From Maratus speciosus (taxonomy: Eukaryota; Arthropoda; Arachnida; Araneae; Salticidae): a DNA stretch of 64,000 bases. The stretch is from positions 202,370,559-202,434,558 of the forward strand of contig OZ010788.1 in NCBI GenBank assembly GCA_963932465.1, read 5' to 3'. This document shows positions 35,014-46,529 of this stretch, in pieces. Numbering within the stretch: the first letter of the stretch is position 1; each line of letters starts with the position of its first letter. The position numbers were made by a program, and so were the translations under genes. The notes under the pieces are model-generated. The model was given only the letters and a program-made list of their open reading frames with translations. It was not told the DNA's origin and ran no database searches.

Positions 35014-35744
35014 CGGGAATAAAAAATTTAAATAAATATGACTTATAATGTCGTTCTATAAATAAGAGTTGCATTAATATCCGTTTTTCATCAATAGCGG
35101 AAGAAAATTAGAAATCATAATTAAGTTATGAAATATGTTAAGAAAAATATATACATATTCCAGAGAATATAAAATTCTAGACTCCATGTTCATATTTAAT
35201 AAAGCAATGGCAAATCACAACACATAAAAATACTTACGCATTCTTAATATTTAGATCATGCTTAAAACTTTTTTAAAAAAAGATGTCAGTTGATAAGCAT
35301 TGTTTTTTAAGAAGAAAAATTAAAAATATTTTAGAAGAATAGGACTCCAAAATAGCGATATTTTACTAAAAAGGGCAGTAAAAAGATAAGATTTTATAAT
35401 TAAAAAATATTATTTTAAAATTGCGCATTTTAAAATTATCATATATTTATAGGGCATGCAATGAAAGCAAACACAAGGGATAAGATTGTAACAAAATATT
35501 TAATTTTTTTTTCTGAAAGTAATCTAATTTACATGTAATTTTAATTGAGTTTTTCCTTAAAAGTTCAATTAACGTTACAAACCATGAATTAAATAAATAT
35601 TGTCAAAAGTATTTTATTCCAATCTTTACCACGCTTGTATTTATTTTAATTGCATGCTCTAAAAGATGTGATTCTTTTAAAATGCCCATAAAACAACATA
35701 AAAAAAGAATTCATTGCATAAAAATTAAACATTAACTTCTATGA
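35014..35744. other. No gene seen
   Basis: AT-rich spacer up to the right palindrome cluster, with no open frame of note. Confidence 0.5.
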
Positions 35745-36020
35745 AAGAGTGACTATTCACTCCTACCAGGGGTGAAAAAACTCACTCCTTTAGCAAGAGT
35801 GAATAGTCACTCCTCCAAAAGAGTGATTATTCATCTCTGTCCTGTTTACAGTGACTATTCATTTCCCAGGAGTGGGTATTCACTCTTTCAGAGAGTCAAA
35901 AAATCCACTTTTGCTTTGAATGAATAGTCACTCTAAACAGGTTGGGCATATTTTGAATCTGCGATAGAATGAGTATTCACTCCTCCGGAGTGAATGGTCA
36001 CCCCTTTTTACTTAGAGTGT
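35745..36020. repeat. GAGTGAATAGTCACTC palindrome cluster, right
   Basis: Words such as GAGTGACTATTCACTCCT, GAGTGAATAGTCACTCCT, GAATGAATAGTCACTC and GGAGTGAATGGTCACCCC recur every 25-45 bases. Same vocabulary as 31690-32260, about 3.5 kb away. Because the word is its own reverse complement, orientation cannot be assigned. Confidence 0.7.
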
Positions 36021-36740
36021 AGGTTATATTTCGTGTTTCTTTTAATTTTGATTTTCAAAACAGAAGGCTATATCTTCGTTTATTTTTCCATCTTGTTATT
36101 TCTCGTACATATATATAATATATACATATATTTAAAATTCTGTATAAAATAATATTTTAACTGTAAAATTTAAAAATACCCACATTACGAATTAAATAAA
36201 AATGTAGATAATAAATTTACAGTGCTAACCGGAAACAGGTAATCTGATCATTAAGTCATAATCAAGCCTTAATTCGAGCAAACAATAAAACAACAACAAC
36301 AACAACAACAAAAATATCAAGTGGGACGTCTGAAAAAAGTATTTATTTTATTTTAACCCTTAAATAATTCTGTTGCTAAAATGTTAAAATGATTGAATGG
36401 CACGGAAATTTGAGAACAAATTGATTTGAAAATAAATACATTATAAAAACAAAGTTCTACTAAAAAATTATAGATGCTACTAGACAGATTGATATAAAAA
36501 TTAAGTGGTACAAATAATATACCACTGGATCTTGAAGGAGTTAAAAGGAATTAAAAGCTGTTTTTAACAGTGAAAAAAGTTATTACTGAATAGAAGGCCA
36601 GTTATTAAATAGAAAATTCGTAAATAAAACAGTTTTTTCCCCACAAAATAATGTATATTTTACTGTCCCAGATGACAGTTTTTTTTCTTCTTTGTCGTCA
36701 AATTTACTTTTTTTTCTGTGAATTATTTTATTCCGGAAGG
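36021..36740. other. No gene seen; (AAC)n near 36291-36311
   Basis: AT-rich with a short AAC microsatellite. Confidence 0.5.
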
Positions 36741-37114
36741 CGGCAGCACAGTCAATCACCTCATCGAGTTCACGGCTGAAATTCCAGAATTAATTAAAAC
36801 TCGATTCGAATATTAAAACGCAATCGGTCTGCCAAGTCTTATTTTGGTGGAAAACCCCTGAAAACTCGATTTTAGCGGTTGATCCGTAGGTTTACCTTTG
36901 TGTTTTCCTGAATCCAAAAGTATAAAAACATGGAGGACTGGGAGCAGGAAAACGCAATGGTAAACTTAGGAGTCAACCGTTAAAATCGGGTTTTCAGGTG
37001 TTTTCCACCAAGATAAGACTTGGCAAACCGATTGCGTTTTAATATGCGAATCGAGTTTTAATTAATTCTGGAATTTCAGCCGTGAACTCGGTGAGGTGAT
37101 TGTCTGTGCTGCCG
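36741..37114. mobile_element. 374 bp fold-back
   Basis: CGGCAGCACAGTCAATCACC at 36741 is mirrored by GGTGATTGTCTGTGCTGCCG ending 37114, and pairing continues through GTTCACGGCTGAAATTCCAG, AATTAATTAAAACTCGATTC, CCAAGTCTTATTTTGGTGGA and GTTTACC to the centre near 36927. The arms are about 180 bases, with scattered mismatches suggesting moderate age. GC-richer than the flanks. No coding capacity. Confidence 0.85.
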
Positions 37115-37233
37115 GTCAATAACATTTATCAGAAAAGAAGCAAAATGAAAAATAGGAGCTTTAGTTTCAATGTCGAATTTTAATTTTGGAAAGCCCCAAA
37201 TGTTTTGAAAAACAATTGCGCAACATTTACGAA

Positions 37234-38645
37234 CAGGGCTTAATTTCTAACAAAAAAAGTAACTGAGCCCTAATATTCTGCGGTACCGGTACAACAACTG
37301 TACCATTCCTCTTCCTCCTCCCCCCCCCCCTGTCACTCCAATCTGCATATTTATATTTCGTACATTATTTGCAAAATTTAAAGCATTTTTTTTCTTTAGC
37401 AAAATAAAAATTTTAAATATTTTTGTCAGCATATACTTGGCTGTCAACTATTCCATTTTTTAGTTATCGGTCCTTCTGAATAGTAATCTTTACCTAATTT
37501 TAAAGTTAATTATTGCAGAATTCTGCGATTAAATATGGTAAGGATTATGATTAGGAAATAGTGTTACACAAAAAAAGGATAGTTCGCAGCTATGCATTTT
37601 TAAGAAAAAATGAATGAAATTTACAGAAATTAATATTTATATGCTAAAGAATGGAACGATGTTTCCAATTTCCTATAAAAGGTGCATATCTTAAACTATA
37701 ATCGATTCCTTCCGCATAACAATCTTTTGTGGTGAGTCCCTGAAAATCAGATTAAATAAAAATTTTGACACCGTTATCGGAAAGAACCAATGCTTTTATA
37801 GAAAAAAGGGAAACACTGCTCGATTGCTTTCTATCAGAATAACAATAACATGGCAATTATATCTACATACAAATGAAAGTGACTTTGTAAATGCACAGAG
37901 CAGAGCCTTACATAGGTACCGTTCATGATACAAAATAAATAGAAAAATCACTAACGTGATTTTTATAATCGAACACAATAGAAAACAAAAAACCTCAAAC
38001 AAACAAAACCTCAAGCTGATGCTCGTTGGCTAAAACAGAAAATATTCTTTTCAGATTACATATCTAAATAAAAAACCCCAAAAAAACACAACCAATAAAA
38101 AATTATCCTACTGTCACAAAAGAAAATCGAACTGAAAACAAATTCATTGTTCAGTCTATTGAGTGTCGCAGTATCAACACATCGTCGCCGACATAAATTT
38201 GAAATAGAAAAACGCGATTTCTATTTCCCCTTCATTTTGATCAAAATAGCATTAAAATGATTTGAAATAGAATATAATAAGTCATTCTTAATGAGGAAAA
38301 GTTTTTTTTTTCTATACATGAATAAATAAAATTTTAATTGTAATACCGATTGAGCTCGAGTCAGTCCAAGCCCAAAAACTGATATAAAAATTGAGTCCAT
38401 TTTATCTCCATCTTCTACATGTGCGACACATTACGTCACATATAAGTGTTTTGGTAAAAAAGAACGCAAAAGCATGGAGATGAGAACGAAAGGAAAAGTA
38501 ATTTAGACTTCGGTTTTTCGGAAGTTCTATTGCACTGGGCTCCGGAGTCCTGTATTTATGTGCTCCGGTGAATTCCGACCAATATTTGAATATTTACTAA
38601 AAACAGAGAAGTACCGGAGCCGGGCTCCGGCGCAAATTAAGCCCC
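37234..38645. mobile_element. hAT-like non-autonomous element, about 1.41 kb
   Basis: Left CAGGGCTTAATTTCTAAC is inverted at the right as GCGCAAATTAAGCCCCG, and GGAGCCGGGCTCCGG is a subterminal palindrome on the right with ACTGAGCCC on the left. Flanks TTTACGAA (left) and GTATCGAA (right) agree at 5 of 8 positions, compatible with a decayed 8 bp duplication. No transposase frame; a C homopolymer lies at about 37321-37330. Confidence 0.5.
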
Positions 38646-38707
38646 GTATCGAAGCAAACTTTTAATTATGCATTCATAACACTTTCTGATATTTTTAAAC
38701 AAGTAAA

Positions 38708-38710
38708 AAA

Positions 38711-38742
<32 letters not shown>

Positions 38743-38753
38743 AAAAAAAAAAC
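38708..38753 (+). repeat. Poly(A) tract
   Basis: About 45 A residues with a single G. It could be a retroposon tail or a replication-slippage homopolymer; no recognisable retroposon body precedes it, since the hAT-like element ends just upstream. Confidence 0.8.
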
Positions 38754-41089
38754 AAACAAATAAAAAACTAAACTTTTTTTTTTCTTTTTGTTTGCTTGGA
38801 AATGTTTTTTTGTTTTAGTTCATCGAAAATTCATTATTACACGTTCTTTTGGCTCTCTCAAATTGGTTTAAAACTTCAATTCTGAAAGTATTTTTTAAAA
38901 GCGTTATTTTTTTTTTATTGGCTATACATCAACGCAGATAATTTATTTAGGGTCTTAGTTAGGATATTTGAATTTCTGTGCATGTTTCAGTGAAAATTAT
39001 TTCCTTATTACGGTTTACAAATACATATTTTGCTTCAATCTTTTATGACATGTTGGGGTTTTTTAAAGGATCGTTAAATAAAAAAAAATTTGAAATTTAA
39101 AATAAATTACAAACACTCCATTTTATAAAATTAACCACAGTCAATTTTACGAACGAAGAAAAAAATAATTAATAGTAGAAATTTGACGATAAATTTATGC
39201 AGAATTTTTGTTGACAAGGGGTGCAGAGTAATTCTGGCAGATCTATCTGTTTATAAAAAAAAAAACTGCTTTACACTTTTCCCCTCCTTTTGGTGTGTGC
39301 TTGTGTGGGACAGAGTAGCTATTGTTTTCGTTTTTAAAAAAATTACTAGAGTTTTACTAGAAGTGGGATTTAAAAGAAAATACTATATAAACGAATTAAA
39401 ATATTGAGTGATTTAATTTAAGATATATCGTACATGGAAATTACCGCACGGTGTTTTTATTATTATTAATTTCTATTTAAACGATATATTTTGCACTGCA
39501 TCTTTTAGTACAGAATAGAACACCGACTATGATAGAAAGGTAAGAAAGCCTGATTAAGAAAGGAAAAGACAAAGTGAAATTACAAATTATCAATCAAAAT
39601 ATTAAAAAACTTCCTTATCTGCAGATTTTATTTGCAGCAGGTGAATAAAATATACCGATAAGGTCTTTCTTTTAATTTCTTATTTTCCTTTCTCCCCCCC
39701 CCCCTTTTTTTTGTTCTATAAGATTTCATAAATACTATTTAGGAAAATTAATTTGAATAATGTCATATGTAGCTCAGGAAACCGCAAGACGTACCGATTA
39801 ACTATTTAATTTTACTTTACAAACGAAAACTTTAATAAAAATTGCACAAAAATTGCATAAATTACCTACCTGACGCATTGTAACGCTTAAGAAAATGTGC
39901 ATTTGGAGGGGGGTAGGGGTGGATTTATTACTGATTTTGCTGTAATATAATTTAAAATGAGTTCTTAGATATTTTACTTTATCATGATCCAAAAGTATTA
40001 TTCATTGTACGAAGAAAAAATCTACATTATAAAGCAAAAACATATCCGTGAGTAACGCTAACGTCATATCGACGGTGCAACACCTGACCAATAAATTTTC
40101 TTTTACATCGAATTTCTTTTTAACTTTTATGAATATCGCACAATTTAATTTTTTTAACAGCCGAATATGGAAAAAAAATGTTTTTTAAAATGCAACTTGT
40201 ATGAAAACTGCATCTCAATTTACTGATTTTCTATGGTTTGATTTTTTTCAAGTATTTTTTTTTTATCTATTTCTGTCACACGCAGCCTGATATAGAAAGA
40301 TTAACTCGTTTCCACATAAAAGAATATAAATAGTTTAACATTTGTTTCCAGCTAATATTCCATAACGTAATTAAGACTTAATCAATTAGTCAATAAAATA
40401 ATACAAATAAAGTAAAAATTTAACAGGTATATAATTGTTTGCATTACACGCTTAAAACACTGAAATTATTAGAATAAAAAAAGCTGCTGCAAATATCGAA
40501 ATCTTTGGCTATTATTTCCTGACATGCAGAACATATACGAAAGTATCGCTTTTTAACGAATTTCAAAAATTTATTTGAAAACAATTGATATTTTTAATAC
40601 AGAAATTAATTTTGGTGTTACTAGCGGGCACTCTAAATAATAATGATAATTAAATGTAAAAAAATCTATTACAGTACAAAAAAATGTTTTTCACCTATAT
40701 ACTGTAATCCGGGAAGCCCAGGTTGGAGCCGCTAGCTATTTTAAAAGGATAATTTATTTTTCAATTAGAATTTTTCACCTTTCTTTATGTTGAAAGAGAA
40801 GCAATGGAAAGTTACAGTTCTGGAAATTTTCTATATTTACACTGTAAGGCCATTATATTTGTACATTTTCGCAGTCTATATAAAATGTAAAACACAACAT
40901 TAAAGAAGATTGAGTAGAGTAGTAAATATTTTAGGAAAGCCTTATAAATACTGATTTAGTTTATTAATTTTAACAACCAATAATTTTCTCAAATTTACTT
41001 ACATGATTGTACAAACCTTCTAGAGTATTAAAAAAAAATCAGGAAAAATATTTTGGAAGATGACATTTTTATAAATTTATAATTTGGGA
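38754..41089. other. No gene seen
   Basis: AT-rich. TGTAATCCGGGAAGCCCAGG near 40706-40725 resembles the G-rich end of a TA-type element but I found no partner end. C and G homopolymers near 39694-39703 and 39907-39920. Confidence 0.5.
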
Positions 41090-41480
41090 GTTGGGGGTGA
41101 GACATCAAGAGTTTATTCCTAACATGGGACATAGCGGTTTACGAACGATCTCTAATCTAACGGTATCGTCACCTGTAAAACCCGTTTCTCGGCGCAGTCA
41201 ATCAATTACTAGGAAAGTAATAATACCAGACGCAGCACAGGAGCCTGGTCAGCGTCGTAATTCAAGCCTCCTTTATACGGTGTAAAGAATCTTTTAACTG
41301 CGAAAATGGCGCTTCGAGTTTGTTCCGATTGTGTTTCATGCTAATGAGGGGGGGATGCTTTTAATTACATGCAATGCTTTGGATGCATCCTATTATTTAA
41401 AGTACGTGTCGAATTCCCCCACTAATGAACGAGTTTGGAATTACGAGTCGTTAACTGAAAATTCTAATTGAATTAGTTAT
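41090..41480. other. Non-repetitive, GC-richer patch with homeodomain-like sites; no gene accepted
   Basis: A 64-codon open frame (41091-41285) is possible but has no motif. From 41330 to 41480 the sequence has TTAATTACATGCAATGC, CACTAATGAACG and TTCTAATTGAATTAG, dense in TAAT cores. It looks more like an ancient non-coding regulatory stretch than a repeat, but this is impressionistic. Confidence 0.25.
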
Positions 41481-41589
41481 TCTAATGGATGTTACATAAG
41501 GTGGGATTTCTTCCTTTTTTTTAAAAGGACACATTTCACATCCTGTTTCGCAAGGGTTGCAAGAAAACAATACGTTCGGCAAAGTTTTA

Positions 41590-42349
41590 AAAGTTAAAGT
41601 TACTCGGTCGATTTTTCGCGTTCACGCATTTGTTCGCACCCTCTTATTTTTAAAAAAAGAACTTTTGGACGATATAAAGTCAGGCAAGAAAGAGTTCCTC
41701 CTGAAGGAGGAAATCCACCTTTTGGAAAATAATTTTGGATATTCTTTGGATTAATGTAAAAAACCAGGGAAAATATTTAATGCATATTAGGAGGCGTGGT
41801 GGGGGGGGGGGGGGAGTGTCTGAGTAATTTAAGTCTTAATTTTTTTTTTTTTACTCAAAGCTCAAGAGTTTGTTTCTATTCTTTCTTCAAAGATCAGCTT
41901 ACGTTATGAACATTTGAAAATCATATGAATGAATCTGTTTAAAATGTGTGACTTTAAAAGAAATAAAGTTTACATAAGGATTGTTTTTGGAACGTAATAT
42001 TTTGGCCCAACCGTATATAAATACTTTTGGTACTTTACACTATACTTTAGCATAATTGTTTAAAAAAACTTTTTCTCTTTTAAACAGGAAGAAAAAAAGG
42101 CTGAAAAAATAAACAAACAAACAACCCAGAATAAGATTTGGCATGAAAATTTTATTACCCTTACAACTACTATATTTGGACTATAATATTTAAATGTTAA
42201 ATTTACTCAGTCGATCTTTTGCATTCGCACATTTTTTCGCACCGTCCTATTTTAAAAAGCAACTTTTGGACGATATAAAGTCAGGCATGAAAGAATTCCT
42301 ACGAAAGGAGGAAATCCAATTTTTAGAATAGAAAAGAATTTTGGATGTT
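41590..42349. repeat. Local direct duplication (two ~156 bp copies)
   Basis: GTTAAAGTTACTCGGTCGAT through ACTTTTGGACGATATAAAGT, CAGGCAAGAAAGAGTTCCTC and GGAGGAAATCCACCTTTTGG (41590-41745) recurs as GTTAAATTTACTCAGTCGAT ... ACTTTTGGACGATATAAAGT ... GGAGGAAATCCAATTTTTAG (42194-42349). The first copy lies in an open frame of 65 codons (41557-41754) containing KKELLDDIKSGKKEFLLKEE; the second has a stop and a frameshift. Whether this was ever coding is uncertain. G homopolymer at about 41803-41815. Confidence 0.6.
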
Positions 42350-42539
42350 GTAAAGATTGTATTTTGAATCAACTATATTTGGACTTAAGATTTAAACAAG
42401 TAAAAATTTAATTTGAAAAATCAAAAAACCCGACTGCGTAAAAAGCGAACTAATTAATTATTTCTCATCAATGTGAAACTATTTTTTATATTACTTACCT
42501 ATTTTTTTATTTACTTGCGTTGATGACTTTTAAGTTGTG

Positions 42540-42975
42540 TTGAATTGTTAGTTTCTATCTATAAACACTATTTTGATGAGGCCTATAGATGTCTATGGAG
42601 GTTAGAGTTACAGTAAAGCTAGAGATCCTACCTACACAACTTTCAGATTGTGTAATATTTAAACGGAGCTTCTGACTGTAAAATAGTATAGGAAACATCG
42701 TCTTCATTTTGAAAGACCTGTCCAATGATAAGCCACTCAATAGGGTGCGTAATTTTTTTTTCGTCTCTACCGCCATTTTGTATTTTATGGCCGCCATTTT
42801 GAATTTATGAAAACAAAACCTAGTCTATAACTAGTGGACTGTTAAGACAAATCGATAGAGACGTCATTCATTAAAATCCATTCAACCGTTGGGATGTTTC
42901 GAGAGTATAAAGAAATCCACATACCCAGATACGCGTCAAACACATAACCCTTCTTGGCAGTCGGGTAAAAACTGT
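42540..42975. repeat. Dispersed repeat fragment with GCCGCCATTTT motifs
   Basis: Contains ACCGCCATTTTG and GGCCGCCATTTTG (about 42770-42803), which match the YY1-type core, then GTCATTCATTAAAATCCATT and TACGCGTCAAACACATAACCC ending near CAGTCGGGTAAAAAC. That closing wording is typical of 3' regions of abundant arthropod repeats; assignment is from memory of style and is tentative. The 80-codon frame on the minus strand (42555-42797), starting at ATGGCGGCC, is most likely a repeat translation. Confidence 0.35.
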
Positions 42976-43079
42976 CTTACATTGTCTTTTGATTCAATGA
43001 ATGATCTACCATCATTATTAGTTTAAATGTGATTTATAAAAAAAAAACTCCTAAAATTATCTTATATTATTATATATAT

Positions 43080-43276
43080 ACCTATTCATTTGTCACCTAT
43101 GCAAAAAGGGCAAAAATTATTTGACAGAACAAAATAATAGGTTGACAAAATCAAAACTGTAAATGCAGCGCGAAGATTATTTTCGCACGGCATTTACAAT
43201 TTTGATTCTGTCAACGTATTGTTTTGTTCTGTCAAATAATATTTGTCCGTTTTGCATAGGTGTCAAATGAATAGGT
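43080..43276. mobile_element. 197 bp fold-back
   Basis: ACCTATTCATTTGTCACCTA at 43080 is mirrored by GGTGTCAAATGAATAGGT ending 43276, and the arms continue through TTATTTGACAGAACAAAA and GTTGACAAAATC to the centre near 43178 (GCGCGAAGATTATTTTCGCAC). Arms about 95 bases. No coding capacity. Confidence 0.8.
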
Positions 43277-43488
43277 AGTTAATTCGTTTTTGCAATTTTC
43301 TTGTTTAATGCTTTAAGAACTGTTAGTGTTATGACGAGATGGAGAGCTGATACGTCTTATCTCTTTATCTATCCTATCTCTTTTACCATGATGTATTGGA
43401 CTAGTGAGATATAGCCAGGTATGAATAAAGATATGTAAGATTTGAACGCTTGATTTACTTTAGATGTTTTTTTGAGGTTCTGAATATA

Positions 43489-45032
43489 TACGGTGTCCAC
43501 AAAAGAATGTCCCAGTTATAAATTTTAATAGTATCAACTGTAAGCGTTGCACAGTGTTGGTTCAAGGTCACAAATAAAGAGTAACTCAAACGGTTTTAGA
43601 TAAGCGCATGCGTGAGTACTGCTTTGTTATTGACTCGCTTGCACTGCCACATACGCAACATGGCGACTCCTGAGGCGTAAATTGTTATTGCTTTGCTGAA
43701 GATTTAAGAGCAGTTAGAGCCATGAGATTTTCTAACTCCGGGGCTTTATAAAAGATCGTGTCTATGTTCCGCCGCTACCTAATGATTTGTCAGAGTTGAG
43801 ACACAGAATTGAAGAGGCTATTGCTTCCATTATATGAAACTTGTTAACCGAAGTGTGGGAAGAATTGGACTTTACGTTGGATGTGTGCCGTATAACATAA
43901 AGGTGCACATATTGAACATTTGTAAGAAAAACCTGTTAGTTTACCTTCACTTTGATGTATGATTTGTTGTAAATCCTTCTATACATATAAAAAAGTTTTG
44001 ATTTGGAAATGGACCAATGAAAATCTGCGTAGATATTCCCGGCAGATCGGCATCCAATTTGAACATGGCCTTTCTTCGTTAATATTAACAAAACTGTTGC
44101 ATACAAAAATATGAAAATCGGTAGTATTATAGAGAAATGTTTGATAAACACGCTGATGCAGACAGTTTTCAAATCGAAGAATTATTTTAAGAGATATTTA
44201 ATGCCAAAGTTGGAAAAAATCGTTCCATTAAAAAAGTTTTATAGGAGCAAAAACTGTACATAGGAATTTAATCATTTTTAGATCATTTTATGCGTCAGAA
44301 CTTCCCGGTGTGGAGACTGCATTTAGTTTTTTAATTTGACTCATTTTTTGAGGTTTTATTACTATTTTAAATTCAAATTTTCAGCATTCCGAGAGATATT
44401 TTTTAAGTATTTTAGAAAATCGTATTAATTTAAACTGTTGCCAACTGTATAAACAGCGCAAACAATAATGTTTGCTTCAAATTAAAAATTTATTTTACAC
44501 GTGACTGTTATAAACAGAAAATATAAAAAGCAGGAACTCATTGAAAATTACGTTATAAAAACTATATTTAAAGTGAATTTTAAAAGAGAAAGAATATTGT
44601 AAAATAATAAATTCATTAACATGCGTTAGACGTCTTAAATAGGAGAATTTACGTCACATTACACTTATTACGTAAAATGAACAAAAAATAATATTCCAAA
44701 ACAGTTTAAATTGAAAAATTGCGCGAGACATTTATTTGATATTTTAAGATGATCATAATATTTCATTTCTAACAAAAGCATTTTTACGTGAATATTAAAA
44801 AGAGAAAGAAAAGTTTGGTGAAAATTACGCGTATTATAATTGTCAGATTCAAATTACAATTCAATCTTCCGAAATCTTTTTAAAGCCGATCAAATTAGCG
44901 TGCTGTTAGAGTCTGCGGTGTCTGAATGGGGGTTGACGAGCGTAGCTCGTAGAGGGCAGAGTCCCCTAGTAGTCTAAATTAAAGTATTATAATATACCAT
45001 TGAAACTGGGACATTCTTTTATGGACACCCTG
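43489..45032 (+). mobile_element. Decayed mariner-type transposon, about 1.54 kb
   Basis: Left GGTGTCCACAAAAGAATGTC (then CCAGTT) and right AACTGGGACATTC, TTTTATGGACACCCTG are inverted repeats of about 26 bases flanked by TA (43487-43488 and 45033-45034). Inside, a transposase start and C-terminal portion remain on the plus strand (next entry), with the catalytic middle missing. About 1 kb between the coding remnant and the right end is AT-rich with no frame. Confidence 0.8.
43660..43922 (+). pseudogene. Mariner/IS630-superfamily transposase remnant (internally deleted)
   Basis: An ATG at 43660 opens MATPEA, the usual kind of start of this arthropod transposase group, but a stop follows immediately. 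After a deletion, the frame at about 43752 reads FIKDRVYVPPLPNDLSEL and then VWEELDF.LDVCRIT, the conserved C-terminal tail of these enzymes (the 'VYVPPLP' block and 'DVCR' block). At least one in-frame TGA and one frameshift (near 43896) interrupt it. The DDE catalytic core is absent, so the copy is dead. Family knowledge: such enzymes cut and paste at TA, matching this element's flanks. Confidence 0.75.
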
Positions 45033-45034
45033 TA

Positions 45035-45243
45035 TTTAAGCTACAGGTGTCAGTTTGTTCAGCCTTCATTAACAAAAAGTCTTTGAGTTCCTCCCAGCCC
45101 TCTCTAATCATCCCTCTATCTCTTTCTTATTTTTATTTAATTCTAAAATTTTAATTTAATTTTAATTTATTTGCTGTGTACTTATATAATCTTAACTCGC
45201 ATCTGAAAGCCTCGTGTTATAATTTTGTGGTCGGTTGAATAAA

Positions 45244-45275
<32 letters not shown>

Positions 45276-45276
45276 C
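45035..45276 (+). mobile_element. Possible retroposed 3' end with poly(A)
   Basis: TCGGTTGAATAAATAAAAG holds overlapping AATAAA signals at 45238-45247, followed at once by about 24 A residues (45252-45275), the usual look of a polyadenylated transcript copied back into DNA. The upstream 200 bases show no coding sequence, so it could be the 3' end of a non-LTR retrotransposon or of a processed copy. No target duplication identified. Confidence 0.4.
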
Positions 45277-45605
45277 AACAACTATTACCATAGCACACAG
45301 AGAAAAAAATACTTCTCTATAAACATAACTTTCACCTTTTCTTGCCATATAAGTGTGTTTGGAAATACTACAATTGTTTATTGGAAACGAAAGAGTAGGC
45401 CAAGTTGGAGGTAATTGCTTCTAAGATGTATAAACAGCGTACTGACGGAGATTTTTAGAGGCGTGAATACTTCTCACTGGTCCACTGGTTTATTCTATAC
45501 TCCTGAAAAAGCATGCTGTAACTCACCTCACTCATTCATATCACTCTCATTATGTTTGAAATATCGTAACATCAACAAAATGCACCGAAAACGATTTCCT
45601 CCATA

Positions 45606-45807
45606 ATGTAACGTAATTTTGCGCGTGCATGTAAATGAACTATAATTGATACACACTTCGTTTTCAATATCGAACATCCCATGTTAGACCTAAATAGTAT
45701 GCATGACAATCCCAGTGTATTTACACGAGTTAGAGCACGGTTAGACATGTGGGCAGACAAACCGAGTTCATAAATACTTTTCAATTTTGTTGGAAAGTGT
45801 TAAAAAA
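45606..45807 (+). repeat. Family R, copy D (right-hand fragment)
   Basis: TGTAACGTAATTTTGCGCGT, GCATGTAAATGAACTATAAT, TTAGAGCACGGTTAGACATG and TTTTGTTGGAAAGTGTTAAA match the last 200 bases of copy B (8250-8462). Confidence 0.6.
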
Positions 45808-45820
45808 TAAACAAGTAAGT

Positions 45821-46518
45821 ACCGTATATACTCGTGTATAAGTCGAAGAATTTTAGACAAAAATTGCGAGTTGAAAATAGGGGGTCGACTCATACACGAG
45901 ATAGTAAAAAGAAAAAAAATTGCAGATATCCAGCGAGTCCTTTAAGTAATCACATGAGAGATAAAAGTGGACGATGGTCATTTCCCTGTGATTGGCAAAA
46001 AAAGCTCAACAATAATGTCCCTGTAATTGTTCTGCATTCATATTCTCTTGAGACAGAGTTCTCTTCAATACAGGGGCATCCCTTTCAACATTTTAATCCC
46101 CTTTTTAAAAAGAGTTCAGCCTAAGAATGCTTCTAGATATATCTCCGAAAAGTCCTACAATACAAAAAAAAAGTACTATATTGTAGCAGTCTAAGAAGTA
46201 GTTTACACTTGTAAATAAGACTTGAATAGATTTTTGAAAGAATTTTTCCTTTTTAAATATCATTGAATTCATGTGAATAGGTTTCAAAATAGTTTAAACT
46301 TCTTCGGTTTTACATAATTATACAATTTTAAAACATTAAATAAAAAAAAGTTTGATTAGAAGTGTAAAAAAGTTTACTAATTTAAGGAAAATTTATTAAT
46401 TTTATTTTATCCTCGATTACAAATCATTTCTCAACATAAATTCATTTTTTTTTTCAAAATTTTGCTTAAGAATCGGGGGGGGGGGGGGGGGGTCGACTTA
46501 TACACGGGTATATACGGT
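45821..46518. mobile_element. TIR element, ACCGTATATACTCGTGTATAAG ends, 698 bp
   Basis: Left ACCGTATATACTCGTGTATA (AGTCGA) and right TCGACTTATACACGGGTATATACGGT are inverted repeats of at least 26 bases with one mismatch. AAGT lies directly outside both ends (part of AAGTAAGT left and AAGTCAAA right). A second GTCGACTCATACACGAG at 45884-45900 is an internal echo. G homopolymer at about 46477-46493. The 96-codon open frame (45834-46124) starts in the terminal repeat and shows no transposase motif. Confidence 0.7.
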
Positions 46519-46529
46519 AAGTCAAACGT

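Noticed and set aside
38708..38753. Poly(A) tail of a processed pseudogene
   Set aside because: No retroposon body precedes it; the upstream sequence is a hAT-like element.
41091..41285. 64-codon frame as an exon
   Set aside because: No convincing acceptor/donor or family resemblance; kept only as a unique patch.
42555..42797. 80-codon minus-strand frame starting at ATGGCGGCC
   Set aside because: The start lies in a repeated GCCGCCATTTT motif inside a dispersed repeat; no recognisable domain.
45834..46124. Transposase frame inside the 45.8 kb TIR element
   Set aside because: It begins within the terminal repeat and has no catalytic or DNA-binding motif.
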